From Pseudoflavonifractor intestinihominis (GTDB taxonomy: Bacteria; Bacillota; Clostridia; Oscillospirales; Oscillospiraceae), in the NCBI RefSeq assembly GCF_040096055.1, contig NZ_JBBMFK010000002.1, positions 62,001-126,000 of the forward strand: a stretch of DNA of 64,000 nucleotides, given 5' to 3'. Every line of letters starts with the position of its first letter. Position 1 is the stretch's first letter. The notes under the pieces were generated by a model. It was not told the origin of the DNA. It saw only the letters and a program-made list of their open reading frames with translations, and did not search any database. This document shows positions 49,836 through 58,950 of the stretch, one piece after another. Made by a program: the position numbers and the translations under genes.

Positions 49836-50837
49836 TCAGCGCTGCAGGAAGCCCACCTTTTTATAGACCTTGCGCAGGGTCTTCTCCGCCACATAGGAGG
49901 CCTTCTCCGCACCGGCGCGGTACACGCTCTCCAGGTACGCCTTATCGGAGAGCAGCCGGTGGGTCTCCTCCTGGATGGGACGGAGCATCTCCACCACGGC
50001 CTCGCCCACCACGGGCTTGAAGGCGCCATACCCCTTGCCCTCGAACTCGGCCTCGATCTCTTCAAAGGTCTTGCCGGTGACGGCGGAGTAGATGTTCATC
50101 AGGTTGGACACGCCGGGCTTGTTCTCCCGGTCATACCGGATGCAGTGCTCGGTGTCGCTGTCGGTGATGGCCCGCTTGAACTTGCGCATGATGTCCTCAG
50201 GCTTCTCCATGAGGAACACGCAGCCCTCGGGGATGGACTTGCTCATCTTGGTGTCGGGCTGGTTCAGGCTCATGATCCGGGCGCCCATCTTGGGGATATA
50301 GGGCTCGGGCATCTTGAGCACGTCGCCGTAGATGTGGTTGAACCGCTGGGCAATGTTGCGGGTCAGCTCCACATGCTGCTTCTGGTCCTCGCCCACCGGC
50401 ACATAGTCGGGCTGGTAGAGCAGGATGTCCGCCGCCATCAGGCAGGGGTAGGTGAACAGGCCGGCGTTGATGTTGTCGGCGTGCTTGGCGGACTTGTCCT
50501 TGAACTGGGTCATGCGGGAGAGCTCGCCGAACATGGTGTAGCAGGACAGCACCCAGGACAGCTCCGCGTGCTGGTGGATGTGGGACTGGACGAACAGGGT
50601 GTTCCGCTCCGGGTCCAGGCCGCAGGCGATGTACTGGGCCAGCTGCTCCAGGGTCCGGCGGCGCAGGTCGGCAGGGGTCTGGCGGACGGTGATGGTGTGC
50701 ATGTCCGCCATAAAATAGTAGCAGTCAAACTCGTCCGCCCGGGCGCCCCAGTTCTTGATGGCGCCAAGGTAGTTGCCCAGATGCAGGTCGCCGCTGGGCT
50801 GGATGCCGGAGAGCATTACTTTCTTTGTCGTTTCCAT
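49836..50837 (-). CDS. trpS: Tryptophanyl-tRNA synthetase
   Basis: 333 residues from ATG 50837; GAGGTG upstream. HLGNYLG is the HIGH-type motif and TKMSKSIPEG the KMSKS motif. GVSNLMNIY and the C-terminal anticodon-binding helices are in place. No T-box leader is seen, only about 65 nt of leader. Confidence 0.97.
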   Translation of the reverse strand: METTKKVMLSGIQPSGDLHLGNYLGAIKNWGARADEFDCYYFMADMHTITVRQTPADLRRRTLEQLAQYIACGLDPERNTLFVQSHIHQHAELSWVLSCYTMFGELSRMTQFKDKSAKHADNINAGLFTYPCLMAADILLYQPDYVPVGEDQKQHVELTRNIAQRFNHIYGDVLKMPEPYIPKMGARIMSLNQPDTKMSKSIPEGCVFLMEKPEDIMRKFKRAITDSDTEHCIRYDRENKPGVSNLMNIYSAVTGKTFEEIEAEFEGKGYGAFKPVVGEAVVEMLRPIQEETHRLLSDKAYLESVYRAGAEKASYVAEKTLRKVYKKVGFLQR

Positions 50838-50910
50838 TTCTGTTTTACACCTCGACTGTGCCTCCGAAGGCGATTTCCTTCTTTCGGGGCGCATATTTAC
50901 ATACCAGTTT

Positions 50911-50939
50911 ATCATACCACACGGCGTACCGCTTGACAA
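50911..50939 (-). promoter_or_regulatory. trpS promoter
   Basis: On the minus strand TTGTCA (50934-50939), 17 bp, TATGAT (50911-50916). The short leader leaves no room for a T-box. Confidence 0.8.
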
Positions 50940-51029
50940 GTTATACCCTTACCTTTAGAATGGTAAAGATCAGAAGAACTTCCGCCTGTCGGCGTGATTC
51001 TCACAATTATTACCACTGGAGGCATGACC

Positions 51030-52514
51030 ATGGATATGAAATGGTTTGACGACATGGAGGCCCGCATCCCCAAGGGCAAGGTCCGTACCCGCTTCGCCCC
51101 CTCCCCCACCGGCTATATGCACATCGGCAATCTGCGCACCGCACTCTACACCTGGCTCATCGCCCGCCATCAGGGCGGCACCTTTATCCTCCGCATCGAG
51201 GACACCGACCAGGAGCGCCTGGTGGAGGGCGCCACCGAGGTGATCTACAAGACCCTCCGGGAGTGCGGCCTGACCTGGGACGAGGGCCCCGATATCGGCG
51301 GCCCCGTGGCTCCCTATGTCCAGACCGAGCGCCGGGACACCTACGGCAAGTACGCCGAGCTGCTGGTGGAGCGGGGCCACGCCTACTACTGCTTCTGCGA
51401 GAAGACTGAGAGCGAGGAGGACAGTGGCAACTTTGACCGCGCCGCCGACCCCTGCCGCTCCCTGAGCCTGGAGGAGGCCAGGGCCCGGATCGCCGCCGGC
51501 GCGTCCTACGTGATCCGCCAGAAGATCCCCGCCGGCGGCACCACCACCTTCTCCGACGCCGTGTTCGGCGACATCACCGTGGACAACGACACCCTGGACG
51601 ACCAGGTGCTCATCAAGTCCGACGGCCTGCCCACCTACAACTTCGCCAACGTCATCGACGACCACCTGATGGGCATCACCCACGTGGTCCGGGGCAGCGA
51701 GTACCTCTCCTCCGCCCCCAAGTACAACCTGCTCTATCAGGCCTTCGGCTGGGAGGTGCCCACCTATATCCACTGCTCCCCCGTCATGCGGGACGCCCAC
51801 AACAAGATGAGCAAGCGCCACGGCGACCCCTCCTACCAGGACCTGATCGCCCAGGGCTTCCTGTCCCAGGCCGTGGTCAACTACGTCACCCTGCTGGGCT
51901 GGTCCCCCCGGGGCGAGTACAGCGAGCAGGAGTTCTTCTCCCTGGAGGAGCTCTCTCAGGTGTTCGACATCGGCGGCATCTCCAAGTCCCCCGCCATCTT
52001 CGACATCGAGAAGCTGCGCTACTTTAACGCCAAGTACCTGCGCGAGCTCTCCCCCGAGGACTTCTATGCCCTGGCCGAGCCCTATCTCCGGGAGGCCGTC
52101 AAGACCCCCGGCATCGACCTGAAGCTCATCGCCCCCCTGGTCCAGCCCCGGTGCGACACCCTGCTGGACATCGCCCCCCAGGTGGACTTCTTCGACGTCC
52201 TGCCCGAGTACTCCAACGAGCTCTACTGCCACAAGAAGATGAAGACCAACGAGGAAAACTCCCTGGAGGCCCTCAAGCAGGTGCTCCCCGTGCTGGAGGG
52301 CCTGAGCGACTGGACCTACGACGCCATCCATGACGCCCTCATCGGCCTGGCGGAAAAGCTAGAGCTGAAGAACGGCCGGATCATGTGGCCGGTGCGCACC
52401 GCCCTGTCCGGCAAGGCCGTCACCCCCGGCGGCGCGGTGGAGCTGTGCCACATCCTGGGCCGGGACGAGGCCCTCGCCCGCATCCGCAAGGGCATCGCCC
52501 AGCTGGGCGGCTGA
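51030..52514 (+). CDS. gltX: Glutamyl-tRNA synthetase
   Basis: 494 residues. ATG 51030 is favoured over ATG 51024, which lies one base after GGAGG. RFAPSPTGYMHIGN (HIGH) and NKMSKRHGD (KMSKR) are intact. It charges tRNA-Glu, and probably tRNA-Gln for the amidotransferase route usual in Firmicutes. Confidence 0.97.
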   Translation: MDMKWFDDMEARIPKGKVRTRFAPSPTGYMHIGNLRTALYTWLIARHQGGTFILRIEDTDQERLVEGATEVIYKTLRECGLTWDEGPDIGGPVAPYVQTERRDTYGKYAELLVERGHAYYCFCEKTESEEDSGNFDRAADPCRSLSLEEARARIAAGASYVIRQKIPAGGTTTFSDAVFGDITVDNDTLDDQVLIKSDGLPTYNFANVIDDHLMGITHVVRGSEYLSSAPKYNLLYQAFGWEVPTYIHCSPVMRDAHNKMSKRHGDPSYQDLIAQGFLSQAVVNYVTLLGWSPRGEYSEQEFFSLEELSQVFDIGGISKSPAIFDIEKLRYFNAKYLRELSPEDFYALAEPYLREAVKTPGIDLKLIAPLVQPRCDTLLDIAPQVDFFDVLPEYSNELYCHKKMKTNEENSLEALKQVLPVLEGLSDWTYDAIHDALIGLAEKLELKNGRIMWPVRTALSGKAVTPGGAVELCHILGRDEALARIRKGIAQLGG

Positions 52515-52540
52515 GTCCCCCTTCTTCCCCCGCTCTCATG

Positions 52541-52577
52541 ACAGAGGGCCGGGCGCTACCGCGCCCGGCCCTCTGTT
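52541..52577 (+). terminator. Terminator of gltX
   Basis: ACAGAGGGCCGGGCGC and GCGCCCGGCCCTCTGT with a short loop, then TCTTATG. Confidence 0.88.
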
Positions 52578-52597
52578 CTTATGTTCAGCCTGCTCTC

Positions 52598-52759
52598 TCA
52601 GCAGCCGCAGTTATTGCCGCAGCCGTTGTTGTTGCAGCCGCAACCGCAGCCGCCCCAGTTCCCGCCGCCGCAGCAGCAGCACAGGATGATGATGAGGATG
52701 ATGATCCACAGGCAGCCGCAGCCGCCACCCCAGCCGGAACCGTTATTGCAGCACCCCAT
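52598..52759 (-). CDS. 53-residue Cys/Gly/Asn-rich membrane peptide
   Basis: AGGAGG lies nine bases before ATG 52757-52759. The peptide opens MGCCNNGSGWGGGCGC, has a pure hydrophobic core LWIIILIIIL, then CCCCGGGNWGG and a repeat-like tail ending NNNGCGNNCGC. Thirteen cysteines in 53 residues. It resembles the small YjcZ-like, Gly/Cys-rich spore or envelope peptides of Firmicutes, but is far richer in Cys. Its codons are varied, so it is not a simple-repeat artefact. Confidence 0.65.
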   Translation of the reverse strand: MGCCNNGSGWGGGCGCLWIIILIIILCCCCGGGNWGGCGCGCNNNGCGNNCGC

Positions 52760-52892
52760 AATGAAGTACCTCCTGAAATGAAATGGAGACCGGCTGCCGG
52801 AGCCTGCCCTGGCGGCTTCTCCTGCGCGGCCTCACTTCATACTATGCCCCGCCCTCCGATTGGTGCGGCATCCCGCCCGCCCCACACAGGCA

Positions 52893-52925
52893 AAGAGAAA
52901 GCCCCCGGCTGCCGCCGGGGGCTGT
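52893..52925 (-). terminator. Terminator of the SLH lipoprotein gene
   Basis: CAGCCCCCGGCGG / CCGGGGGCTTTC on the minus strand; perfect GC-rich stem. Confidence 0.8.
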
Positions 52926-52927
52926 GC

Positions 52928-54082
52928 TTATGCAATTCGCTCCGTGACCACGCCGGCCTGTACCTTCTTGACCTTGGCGGAGTCCAGGGTCCCCGCAGAA
53001 GCGAGATGGCTGAGCAGGGTCCCGCCGGACTTCATTTTGGCGTCCAGCGCGTAATAGGACACATAGGCCACCTGGGCCCGGAGGAAGGGCTCCTCCACCA
53101 GCAGCTTGTACTCCCCGTCGGTGATGCACCCCAGCTCCAGGCTGCGCAGCAGCGCCGAATCCCACTGGAAATCCGGGTTGCTGCCGCTGTCCTGATAGCC
53201 CAGCGCCCGGAGCACAAAGGTCATGTACTCACCGGAGGTGATGGTGACATAGGGGGCAAAGTACAGCTCCTCGCTGTCCGCGCCCACGCCCTTGGTGTAC
53301 CCCTTGGCGTAGGCATAGGTCACGTAGCTCTGGCACCACGCGGGCACGTCCACAAAGGGACAGGGCTCCGTTGTGGCCAGGGCCGCCTGTTCCTCACCCA
53401 GCAGGCGGAGAAACATGATCAGGCCCTCGATGCGGGTGGGGGCGTTCTCCAGCATCAGCCCGTCGCCGTAGGCCGTGTCGCCGCCCTTGAACAGCCCCAT
53501 CTCCTTCAGGGCATTGGCCAGTTCGTTGTAATCCGTGGCGTCGCTCTTTACCACGGAGTAGAACCCCTGGGGCGCCAGCACGGCAGTGTCGGATGTGACA
53601 GTCAGCTGGCAGAGGGTGTTCTCCGCGGCCAGATAGCGGTGCTGCGCCGTCATAGCCGCACCGGAGGCCACATCAGCGGCGGTGGTCATGTCCACCACGC
53701 CGCCGCCTGAGGCGTAGGAGATGGTGGCCGACCCGGCCAGCAGCATGCCGCTGGAGCCGGTGTCCAGGGTGATGACGTCCCCGTGCTTGAAGCGCTGCTC
53801 GGTAAAGGAGGCGGCGTACCCGCCCCCCTCTCCCGCCAGCGCATTGGCCCGGGCCTGGTACAGCTCCGCCTGAGCCTTGAGCTCGTCCAGCGCGTCATCA
53901 TAGACTTTCCCCAGCCCGGACTGGATCTCCTTGTCCGCCTGCGCCACCGTTTCGGGGATATAGGTATTGGTAATATAGGACTGGGTCAGCAGCGGGTCGG
54001 ACGAGCTGCCGCCCGCCGCCACCGCCGCCACACAGCCGGCCAGCAGAAGCATGGCCAGCAGGGCTGCCGCAATTCGTCTCAT
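52928..54082 (-). CDS. S-layer-homology-domain lipoprotein
   Basis: 384 residues. The signal peptide ends at LLAGC with lipidated Cys17. A helical segment (residues 30-90) and a beta-rich domain precede SLH-type motifs from about 210 (FVDVPAWCQSYVTYAYAKGY; YFAPYVTITSGEYMTFVLRALGY). It is probably held at the cell surface by binding secondary wall polymer. The function of the first half is unknown. Confidence 0.8.
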   Translation of the reverse strand: MRRIAAALLAMLLLAGCVAAVAAGGSSSDPLLTQSYITNTYIPETVAQADKEIQSGLGKVYDDALDELKAQAELYQARANALAGEGGGYAASFTEQRFKHGDVITLDTGSSGMLLAGSATISYASGGGVVDMTTAADVASGAAMTAQHRYLAAENTLCQLTVTSDTAVLAPQGFYSVVKSDATDYNELANALKEMGLFKGGDTAYGDGLMLENAPTRIEGLIMFLRLLGEEQAALATTEPCPFVDVPAWCQSYVTYAYAKGYTKGVGADSEELYFAPYVTITSGEYMTFVLRALGYQDSGSNPDFQWDSALLRSLELGCITDGEYKLLVEEPFLRAQVAYVSYYALDAKMKSGGTLLSHLASAGTLDSAKVKKVQAGVVTERIA

Positions 54083-54085
54083 TCC

Positions 54086-54733
54086 TTACTCCCGGGCGTC
54101 GTCCGCGTCGGAGATCATATAGCTCAGGGCCAACAGGCTGTCGGCAAAGTGCACATCCTCAATGATCACATTGTCCCCCTCGGCCAGGTTCAGCTCGATG
54201 TTGGTGAAGTTCCAGATGCCCTTTACGCCGGCGGCCACCAGCCGCTCCGCCAGGTCGTTGGCCACACGGCCGGGGACGGTGAGCACGCCCACGCTGGTGG
54301 GGTGCTCCGCCAGATACTCCTCCAGGGTATCCGCGTGGCGGATGGTCACAGCGCCGATGGTACTGCCCACAATGGCGGGATTGACATCAAAGGCCGCCGT
54401 CAGCTGGAAGCCGTTCTTCTCAAAGTGGAAGTTCTCGATCAGCGCCCGACCCAGGTTGCCGGCGCCCAGGATCACCGCCGTATGGGAGCGGTTCATGCCC
54501 AGAATATCGGAGATCTCTCCCCGCAGCTTCTCTACGTTATATCCATACCCCTGCTGGCCGAACTCGCCGAAGCAGGACAGGTCCTGCCGGATCTGGGAGG
54601 CGGTCAGGCCCATGGAGCTCCCCAGGGCGTTGGAGGAGATTCGAACGGTACCGGCTTGAAAGAGATCGTTCAGATGGCGGTAATACCGAGGGAGCCGCCG
54701 GATCACTGCGCTGGATACCTTCTGCTTTCTCAT
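54086..54733 (-). CDS. rex: Redox-sensing transcriptional repressor Rex
   Basis: 215 residues. ATG 54733 is chosen because Rex proteins begin near this Arg/Lys-rich start; a longer GTG start at 54790 would be almost leaderless. SAVIRRLPRYYRHL and MGLTASQIRQDLSCFG form the winged helix, and LGAGNLGRAL the NADH site. It senses the NADH/NAD ratio and represses fermentative genes, which may include the iron alcohol dehydrogenase nearby. Confidence 0.95.
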   Translation of the reverse strand: MRKQKVSSAVIRRLPRYYRHLNDLFQAGTVRISSNALGSSMGLTASQIRQDLSCFGEFGQQGYGYNVEKLRGEISDILGMNRSHTAVILGAGNLGRALIENFHFEKNGFQLTAAFDVNPAIVGSTIGAVTIRHADTLEEYLAEHPTSVGVLTVPGRVANDLAERLVAAGVKGIWNFTNIELNLAEGDNVIIEDVHFADSLLALSYMISDADDARE

Positions 54734-54802
54734 TGTCTTATCACACTCACTCTGTTTTGGTTGGCTGTTTCCCGTCAAACGGGGTTTCACGCTTATTTTT
54801 AT

Positions 54803-54831
54803 AGTTTACCGCAGCGCCGTGCACTTGTCAA
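54803..54831 (-). promoter_or_regulatory. rex promoter
   Basis: On the minus strand TTGACA (54826-54831), 17 bp, TAAACT (54803-54808). Confidence 0.75.
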
Positions 54832-54952
54832 TTTTTTTCACGGAATCCGCCTGCCGTGCCCGGTCCGGCTTTCTATTTTCCCTTACTTATGCTAGAATAG
54901 ATACCTGCCTACTGCGGTTTTATTATCCGCACACTCAAAGGAGGAACACCCT

Positions 54953-55456
54953 ATGCTGAAAGAACTGTTCGACCGCCGCAGCATCCGCCGTTACACCGAC
55001 CGCCCCATCCCGAAGGAGGTCATCACCGAGCTGCTGCACGCCGCCATGAACGCTCCCTCCGCCCGCAATACGCAGAGCTGGCGGTTCCTGGTCATCACCG
55101 ACCGGAAGACCCTGGACGACATGCCCTCCCTCCAGCCCTACACGGGCATGATGCGTCAGGCCCAGGCCGCCGTGCTGGTGCTGGGCGACCGCACCGCCGA
55201 ATCGGACGAGGGGTATCTCTACGTCAACTGTGCCGCCGCCATCGAGAACCTGCTGGTGGAGGCGGTCCACCAGGGGCTGGGCGCCTGCTGGTGCGCGGTG
55301 GCCCCCAAGCCGGAGCGGATCGAGGGCTTCACCCGCTACTTCCGGCTGGACGGCACGGTGCTCCCCGTGGGCATCGTGGCTCTGGGCTGGCCCGCCGAGG
55401 AGCGGCCCAGAGTGGACCAGTACGACCCCAGCAAGGTCAGCTTCTGGAAGGGCTGA
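54953..55456 (+). CDS. Nitroreductase-family flavoprotein
   Basis: 167 residues, a compact member. FDRRSIRRYTDRPIP and NAPSARNTQSWRF bind FMN; GLGACWCAVAP and VGIVALGWPAEE are usual later motifs. It reduces nitro or quinone compounds with NAD(P)H. Substrate unknown. Confidence 0.9.
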   Translation: MLKELFDRRSIRRYTDRPIPKEVITELLHAAMNAPSARNTQSWRFLVITDRKTLDDMPSLQPYTGMMRQAQAAVLVLGDRTAESDEGYLYVNCAAAIENLLVEAVHQGLGACWCAVAPKPERIEGFTRYFRLDGTVLPVGIVALGWPAEERPRVDQYDPSKVSFWKG

Positions 55457-55462
55457 CCGTCA

Positions 55463-55500
55463 AACCGCAGCGGCGCCCGGTGGGCGCCGCTGCATTTTTT
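55463..55500. terminator. Bidirectional terminator between nitroreductase and alcohol dehydrogenase genes
   Basis: GCAGCGGCGCCC and GGGCGCCGCTGC with ATTTTTTT on one side, serving the two convergent genes. Confidence 0.88.
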
Positions 55501-56681
55501 TAGTGGTTGGCCAGCTGATAGACCAGATAGAGCTCGTCCTTCTCCATGGGGTGGAGCTGTCCCACCCTGCGGCCGCCGTAGTAGGTGGCCCGCAGCGCCA
55601 GGTCCCGGAGGACTGACTCACCCTGTATCCCCACGGCCTCTTTGAAGGAGATGGGCAGCTTCAGCACATCGCAGAAGTACCGCTCTGTGGCCCGGATGGC
55701 CGCCAGAGCAGCCCGCTCCTCGTCCTCCTCCTGGATGCCCCAGACGTTCCGGCCAAAGCGGGCGAAGCGGCCGGGGGCATCCCGGTACACATACCGAGCC
55801 CAGGCGGGCCACATGACGGTCAGGCTGGCCCCGTGGGGCAGGTCGAACATGCCGGAGAGCTCATGGCCCAGGGCGTGGGTGGAGAAGTCCTTGGGCTGGC
55901 CCAGACCGGTGAGGCCGTTGTGGGACAGGCTGCCGCACCACATGATCTCAGACCGGGCCTTCAGGTCATTGGGGTCGTCCATGGCCGCCCGGCCGTACTC
56001 GATCACCGTGCGGAGCAGCGCCTCGGCAATGCCGTCGGTGAGGGCGTTGTCGGTCTGGACGCTGAAATACCGATCCATGGTGTGCATCATGATGTCGGCC
56101 ACGCCGCAGGCCGTCTGCTCGGGCGGCAGCGTACAGGTGAGGGCGGGGTTCATGATGGCAAAATCCGGCTGGTTGAAGGGGGTGTTGATACCCTTCTTCT
56201 GGCCGTTTTCTTCGTTGGTGAGCACAGCGGAGTCCGACGTCTCGCTGCCAGCCGCCGCAATGGTGAGGACGGAGCCCTTTTTCAGGGAGGCCGTCACCTT
56301 GGCCTTGCCGCTGTAATAGTCCCAGATGGGCACCTCGGGCCGGGCCAGGCCGTGGGCCACCGCCTTGGCTGTGTCGATCACGCTGCCGCCGCCCACCGCC
56401 AGTACAAAGTCGATGCCCTTGCCCTGGAACTTGTCCACCGTCTCCTGGGCCAGCCCCAGGTGGGGATTGGGCTGCACGCCGCCTACCGCCTGCCAGGGCA
56501 GTCCGGCCGCCTCCAGCGAGGCGGTGACCCGGTCCAGCAGGCCGCTGCGCACCGCGCTGCCGCCGCCGTAGATGACCAGCACATTGCTGCCCCTGGCGTC
56601 CCGGACCGCCTGCCCGGCCTGGGCCTCCGTATTCTCACCGAAAATGACCTTCGTGGGCACATGATAGGTAAATGCATTCAT
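55500..56681 (-). CDS. Iron-containing alcohol dehydrogenase (YqhD/butanol dehydrogenase-like)
   Basis: 393 residues; ATG 56681 with GGAGG upstream. The N-terminal GGGSAVRSGLLDRV and VGGGSVIDTAKAVAHG bind NAD(P); later His residues (HALGHELSGMFDLPHGASL) and Asp coordinate iron. It probably reduces aldehydes in fermentation, and may be under Rex. Confidence 0.93.
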   Translation of the reverse strand: MNAFTYHVPTKVIFGENTEAQAGQAVRDARGSNVLVIYGGGSAVRSGLLDRVTASLEAAGLPWQAVGGVQPNPHLGLAQETVDKFQGKGIDFVLAVGGGSVIDTAKAVAHGLARPEVPIWDYYSGKAKVTASLKKGSVLTIAAAGSETSDSAVLTNEENGQKKGINTPFNQPDFAIMNPALTCTLPPEQTACGVADIMMHTMDRYFSVQTDNALTDGIAEALLRTVIEYGRAAMDDPNDLKARSEIMWCGSLSHNGLTGLGQPKDFSTHALGHELSGMFDLPHGASLTVMWPAWARYVYRDAPGRFARFGRNVWGIQEEDEERAALAAIRATERYFCDVLKLPISFKEAVGIQGESVLRDLALRATYYGGRRVGQLHPMEKDELYLVYQLANH

Positions 56682-56741
56682 TTTCCAATTCCTCCTTGCG
56701 GCAGAACTTATGTCTGGCAACAGTATACTACAGATCCAAAC

Positions 56742-56783
56742 AAAAGGCCATATCCGCTGTCTATCGGATATGGCCTTTTTATA
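56742..56783. terminator. Terminator of the histidine operon
   Basis: AAAGGCCATATCCG and CGGATATGGCCTTTTTA form a strong stem just after hisE. Confidence 0.9.
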
Positions 56784-56784
56784 T

Positions 56785-57114
56785 TCAGGTGTTGTGGTCG
56801 GTGACCCGCATCTGCTTCAGATTGCCGATCTTGGCGCTGCGGCGGTCCAGCTCGGAGAGCACCGCGTCCAGCGGGATATTCTGGGCGGCCAGCAGGACCA
56901 TCAGGTGGTAGAGCAGGTCGGAGCACTCGTTCACCGTGTCCTCCTGCACGCCGTTCTTGGCGGCAATGATGGTCTCGGCGCACTCCTCCCCCACCTTCTT
57001 GAGGATCTTGTCCACGCCCTTGTCAAAGAGATAGCAGGTGTAGGACCCCTCCTGGGGGTTGGCCCTCCGGTCCAGCACCACCTGATAGAGTCGCTTCAAA
57101 ACTTCGTCGTTCAT
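56785..57114 (-). CDS. hisE: Phosphoribosyl-ATP pyrophosphatase
   Basis: 109 residues. GSYTCYLFDKGVDKILKKVG and EECAETIIAAKN and ECSDLLYHLMVLL are the MazG-like HisE motifs. Second step of histidine synthesis. Separate from hisI here, where many bacteria have a fusion. Last gene of the operon. Confidence 0.95.
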   Translation of the reverse strand: MNDEVLKRLYQVVLDRRANPQEGSYTCYLFDKGVDKILKKVGEECAETIIAAKNGVQEDTVNECSDLLYHLMVLLAAQNIPLDAVLSELDRRSAKIGNLKQMRVTDHNT

Positions 57115-57117
57115 ATG

Positions 57118-57444
57118 TCATTCCTCCATTGAAATTTCCCGGAAAAAGCAGCTCCGCGCCCCGGTGTGGCAGGTGGGACCCACGGGATGGCAGAAGTAGA
57201 GCAGGGTGTCGGTGTCGCAGTCGGTGACCATCCGCTCCACGTGGAGGAAATGGCCCGAAGTCTCCCCCTTGTTCCACAGCTTCTGCCTGCTGCGGCTCCA
57301 GAACCAAGCGGTCTTGGTCTTCAGGGTCAGCTCCACCGCCTCCTTGTTGGTGAAGCCCAGCATCAGCACCTCCAGGGTGTCCGCGTCCTGGATGATCACC
57401 GGAATCAGCTCCGACTTCTGAAACAGCTGGTCCAAATCAAACAT
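57118..57444 (-). CDS. hisI: Phosphoribosyl-AMP cyclohydrolase
   Basis: 108 residues. TLEVLMLGFTNKEAVE, WFWSRSRQKLWNKGETSG and HPVGPTCHTGARSCF carry the zinc and magnesium ligands. Third step. It overlaps hisF by 8 bp. Confidence 0.96.
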   Translation of the reverse strand: MFDLDQLFQKSELIPVIIQDADTLEVLMLGFTNKEAVELTLKTKTAWFWSRSRQKLWNKGETSGHFLHVERMVTDCDTDTLLYFCHPVGPTCHTGARSCFFREISMEE

Positions 57445-58234
57445 GCAGACGGCCTCCCATCCACTCGCTCTTCTCCGGCCGGCGGACCGGGATGCCCCGG
57501 TCCCGCAGGTACTCCTTGACCTCCTCCACGGTCAGCTCGCCGAAGTGGAAGAGGGACGCCGCCAGGGCCGCGTCGCAGCCGGTCTCCTCAAAGACCTGGG
57601 CAAAATGCTCCAGACTCCCGCAGCCCCCCGAGGCGATGACTGGAATGCCCACCGCCTGGGTGATGGCCTTGGTCATGGGCAGGTCAAAGCCCGCCTTGGT
57701 GCCGTCGGCGTCCATGGAGGTGAGGAGGATCTCCCCCGCCCCCAGCCGCTGGCCCTCTCTGGCCCATTCCACCGCGTCCAGCCCAGTGGGGTTGCGGCCG
57801 CCGGCGGTCACCACCTCCCAGGTGCCGTCTCCCCTGCCGCGGGCGTCGATGGCCAGCACCACGCACTGGGAGCCGAACCGCTCCGCCGCTCGGGAGATGA
57901 GGGTGGGGTCCTTCACTGCCGCCGAGTTCACCGAGATCTTGTCCGCCCCGGCCCGGAGCAGCAGCTGGAAGTCCTCCAGGGTGCGGATGCCGCCCCCCAC
58001 GGTCAGGGGCACAAAGACCTGCTCCGCTGTCCGCTCCACCGCGTCGGCCACGGTGTCCCGGTTGTCGCTGGTGGCGGTGATGTCCAGAAAGACGATCTCG
58101 TCCGCCCCCGCGTCCGAGTAGTACTTGGCCAGCTCCACCGGGTCGCCCGCGTCTCGGATGTTGACAAAATTGACTCCCTTGACCACCCGGCCGTCCCGCA
58201 CGTCCAGGCAGGGAATGATCCGTTTGGCTAGCAC
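57437..58234 (-). CDS. hisF: Imidazole glycerol phosphate synthase cyclase subunit
   Basis: 265 residues, TIM barrel. IIPCLDVRDGRVVKGVNF has the first catalytic Asp, and LTSMDADGTKAGFD the second. It pairs with HisH to make the imidazole ring. Overlaps hisA by 7 bp. Confidence 0.97.
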   Translation of the reverse strand: MLAKRIIPCLDVRDGRVVKGVNFVNIRDAGDPVELAKYYSDAGADEIVFLDITATSDNRDTVADAVERTAEQVFVPLTVGGGIRTLEDFQLLLRAGADKISVNSAAVKDPTLISRAAERFGSQCVVLAIDARGRGDGTWEVVTAGGRNPTGLDAVEWAREGQRLGAGEILLTSMDADGTKAGFDLPMTKAITQAVGIPVIASGGCGSLEHFAQVFEETGCDAALAASLFHFGELTVEEVKEYLRDRGIPVRRPEKSEWMGGRLHV

Positions 58235-58950
58235 TGGTCCCCAGCCTCCTTTACCGCCTCCGCCAGGTCGATGGTCCCGGCATAGTAGGCCTTGCCGATG
58301 ATGGCGCCGTAGAGGCCCATATCCCGCAGGCGCTTGATGTCGTCCAGGCAGGATACGCCCCCTGATGCGGTGATGTTGCAGGACACCGTCTTCTGGAGCT
58401 GTGCCAGCTGGTCATAGGATGGGCCGGACAGCATCCCATCTGTCGCAATATCTGTAAAGATAATATTCTTTACGCCAATTGACTCCATTTTTGCGGCGAA
58501 TTCCAGGTAGTCCAGGCCGGAGTTCTCCTCCCATCCGGCGGTGCGTACCTTGCCGCTGAGGCTGTCGATGCCCACGGCCACCCGGTCCCCGTAGAGCCCC
58601 AGGGCATAGGACACCAGGCCGGGGTTGGTAACCGCCGCAGAGCCGATGACCAGCCGGTCCACCCCGGCCTCACCCACGGTAATCACGTCCAGCTCGGTCT
58701 TGATGCCGCCCCCCAGCTCCACCTTGAGGCCGGAGTTCTGGATGACCTGATAGATCATGGGGAAGTTGACCCGCACACCGCTGCGGGCCCCGTCCAGGTC
58801 CACCATGTGGATGTGGCGCGCTCCCGCTTCGTAAAAAGCACGGGCTACAGTGAGGGGATCGTCGGCAACCTGGTGGACCGTTGCAAAATCTCCTTTGTAA
58901 AGCCTTACGACCTTACTATCTTTCATGTCAATGGCAGGAAAAAGTTTCAT
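58228..58950 (-). CDS. hisA: ProFAR isomerase
   Basis: 240 residues. FPAIDMKDSKVVRLYKGDF and FTDIATDGMLSGP hold the two catalytic Asp residues. Fourth step. ATG 58950 overlaps the hisH stop. Confidence 0.97.
   Translation of the reverse strand: MKLFPAIDMKDSKVVRLYKGDFATVHQVADDPLTVARAFYEAGARHIHMVDLDGARSGVRVNFPMIYQVIQNSGLKVELGGGIKTELDVITVGEAGVDRLVIGSAAVTNPGLVSYALGLYGDRVAVGIDSLSGKVRTAGWEENSGLDYLEFAAKMESIGVKNIIFTDIATDGMLSGPSYDQLAQLQKTVSCNITASGGVSCLDDIKRLRDMGLYGAIIGKAYYAGTIDLAEAVKEAGDQC

Noticed and set aside
50838..50945. T-box leader upstream of trpS
   Set aside because: The promoter lies only about 75 bp before the start; no AGGGTGGNACCGCG motif or specifier stem.
52581..52781. 66-codon plus-strand frame rich in Gln and Pro
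   Set aside because: It is the reverse of the Cys/Gly/Asn-rich peptide gene, which has the better RBS and a meaningful membrane helix.
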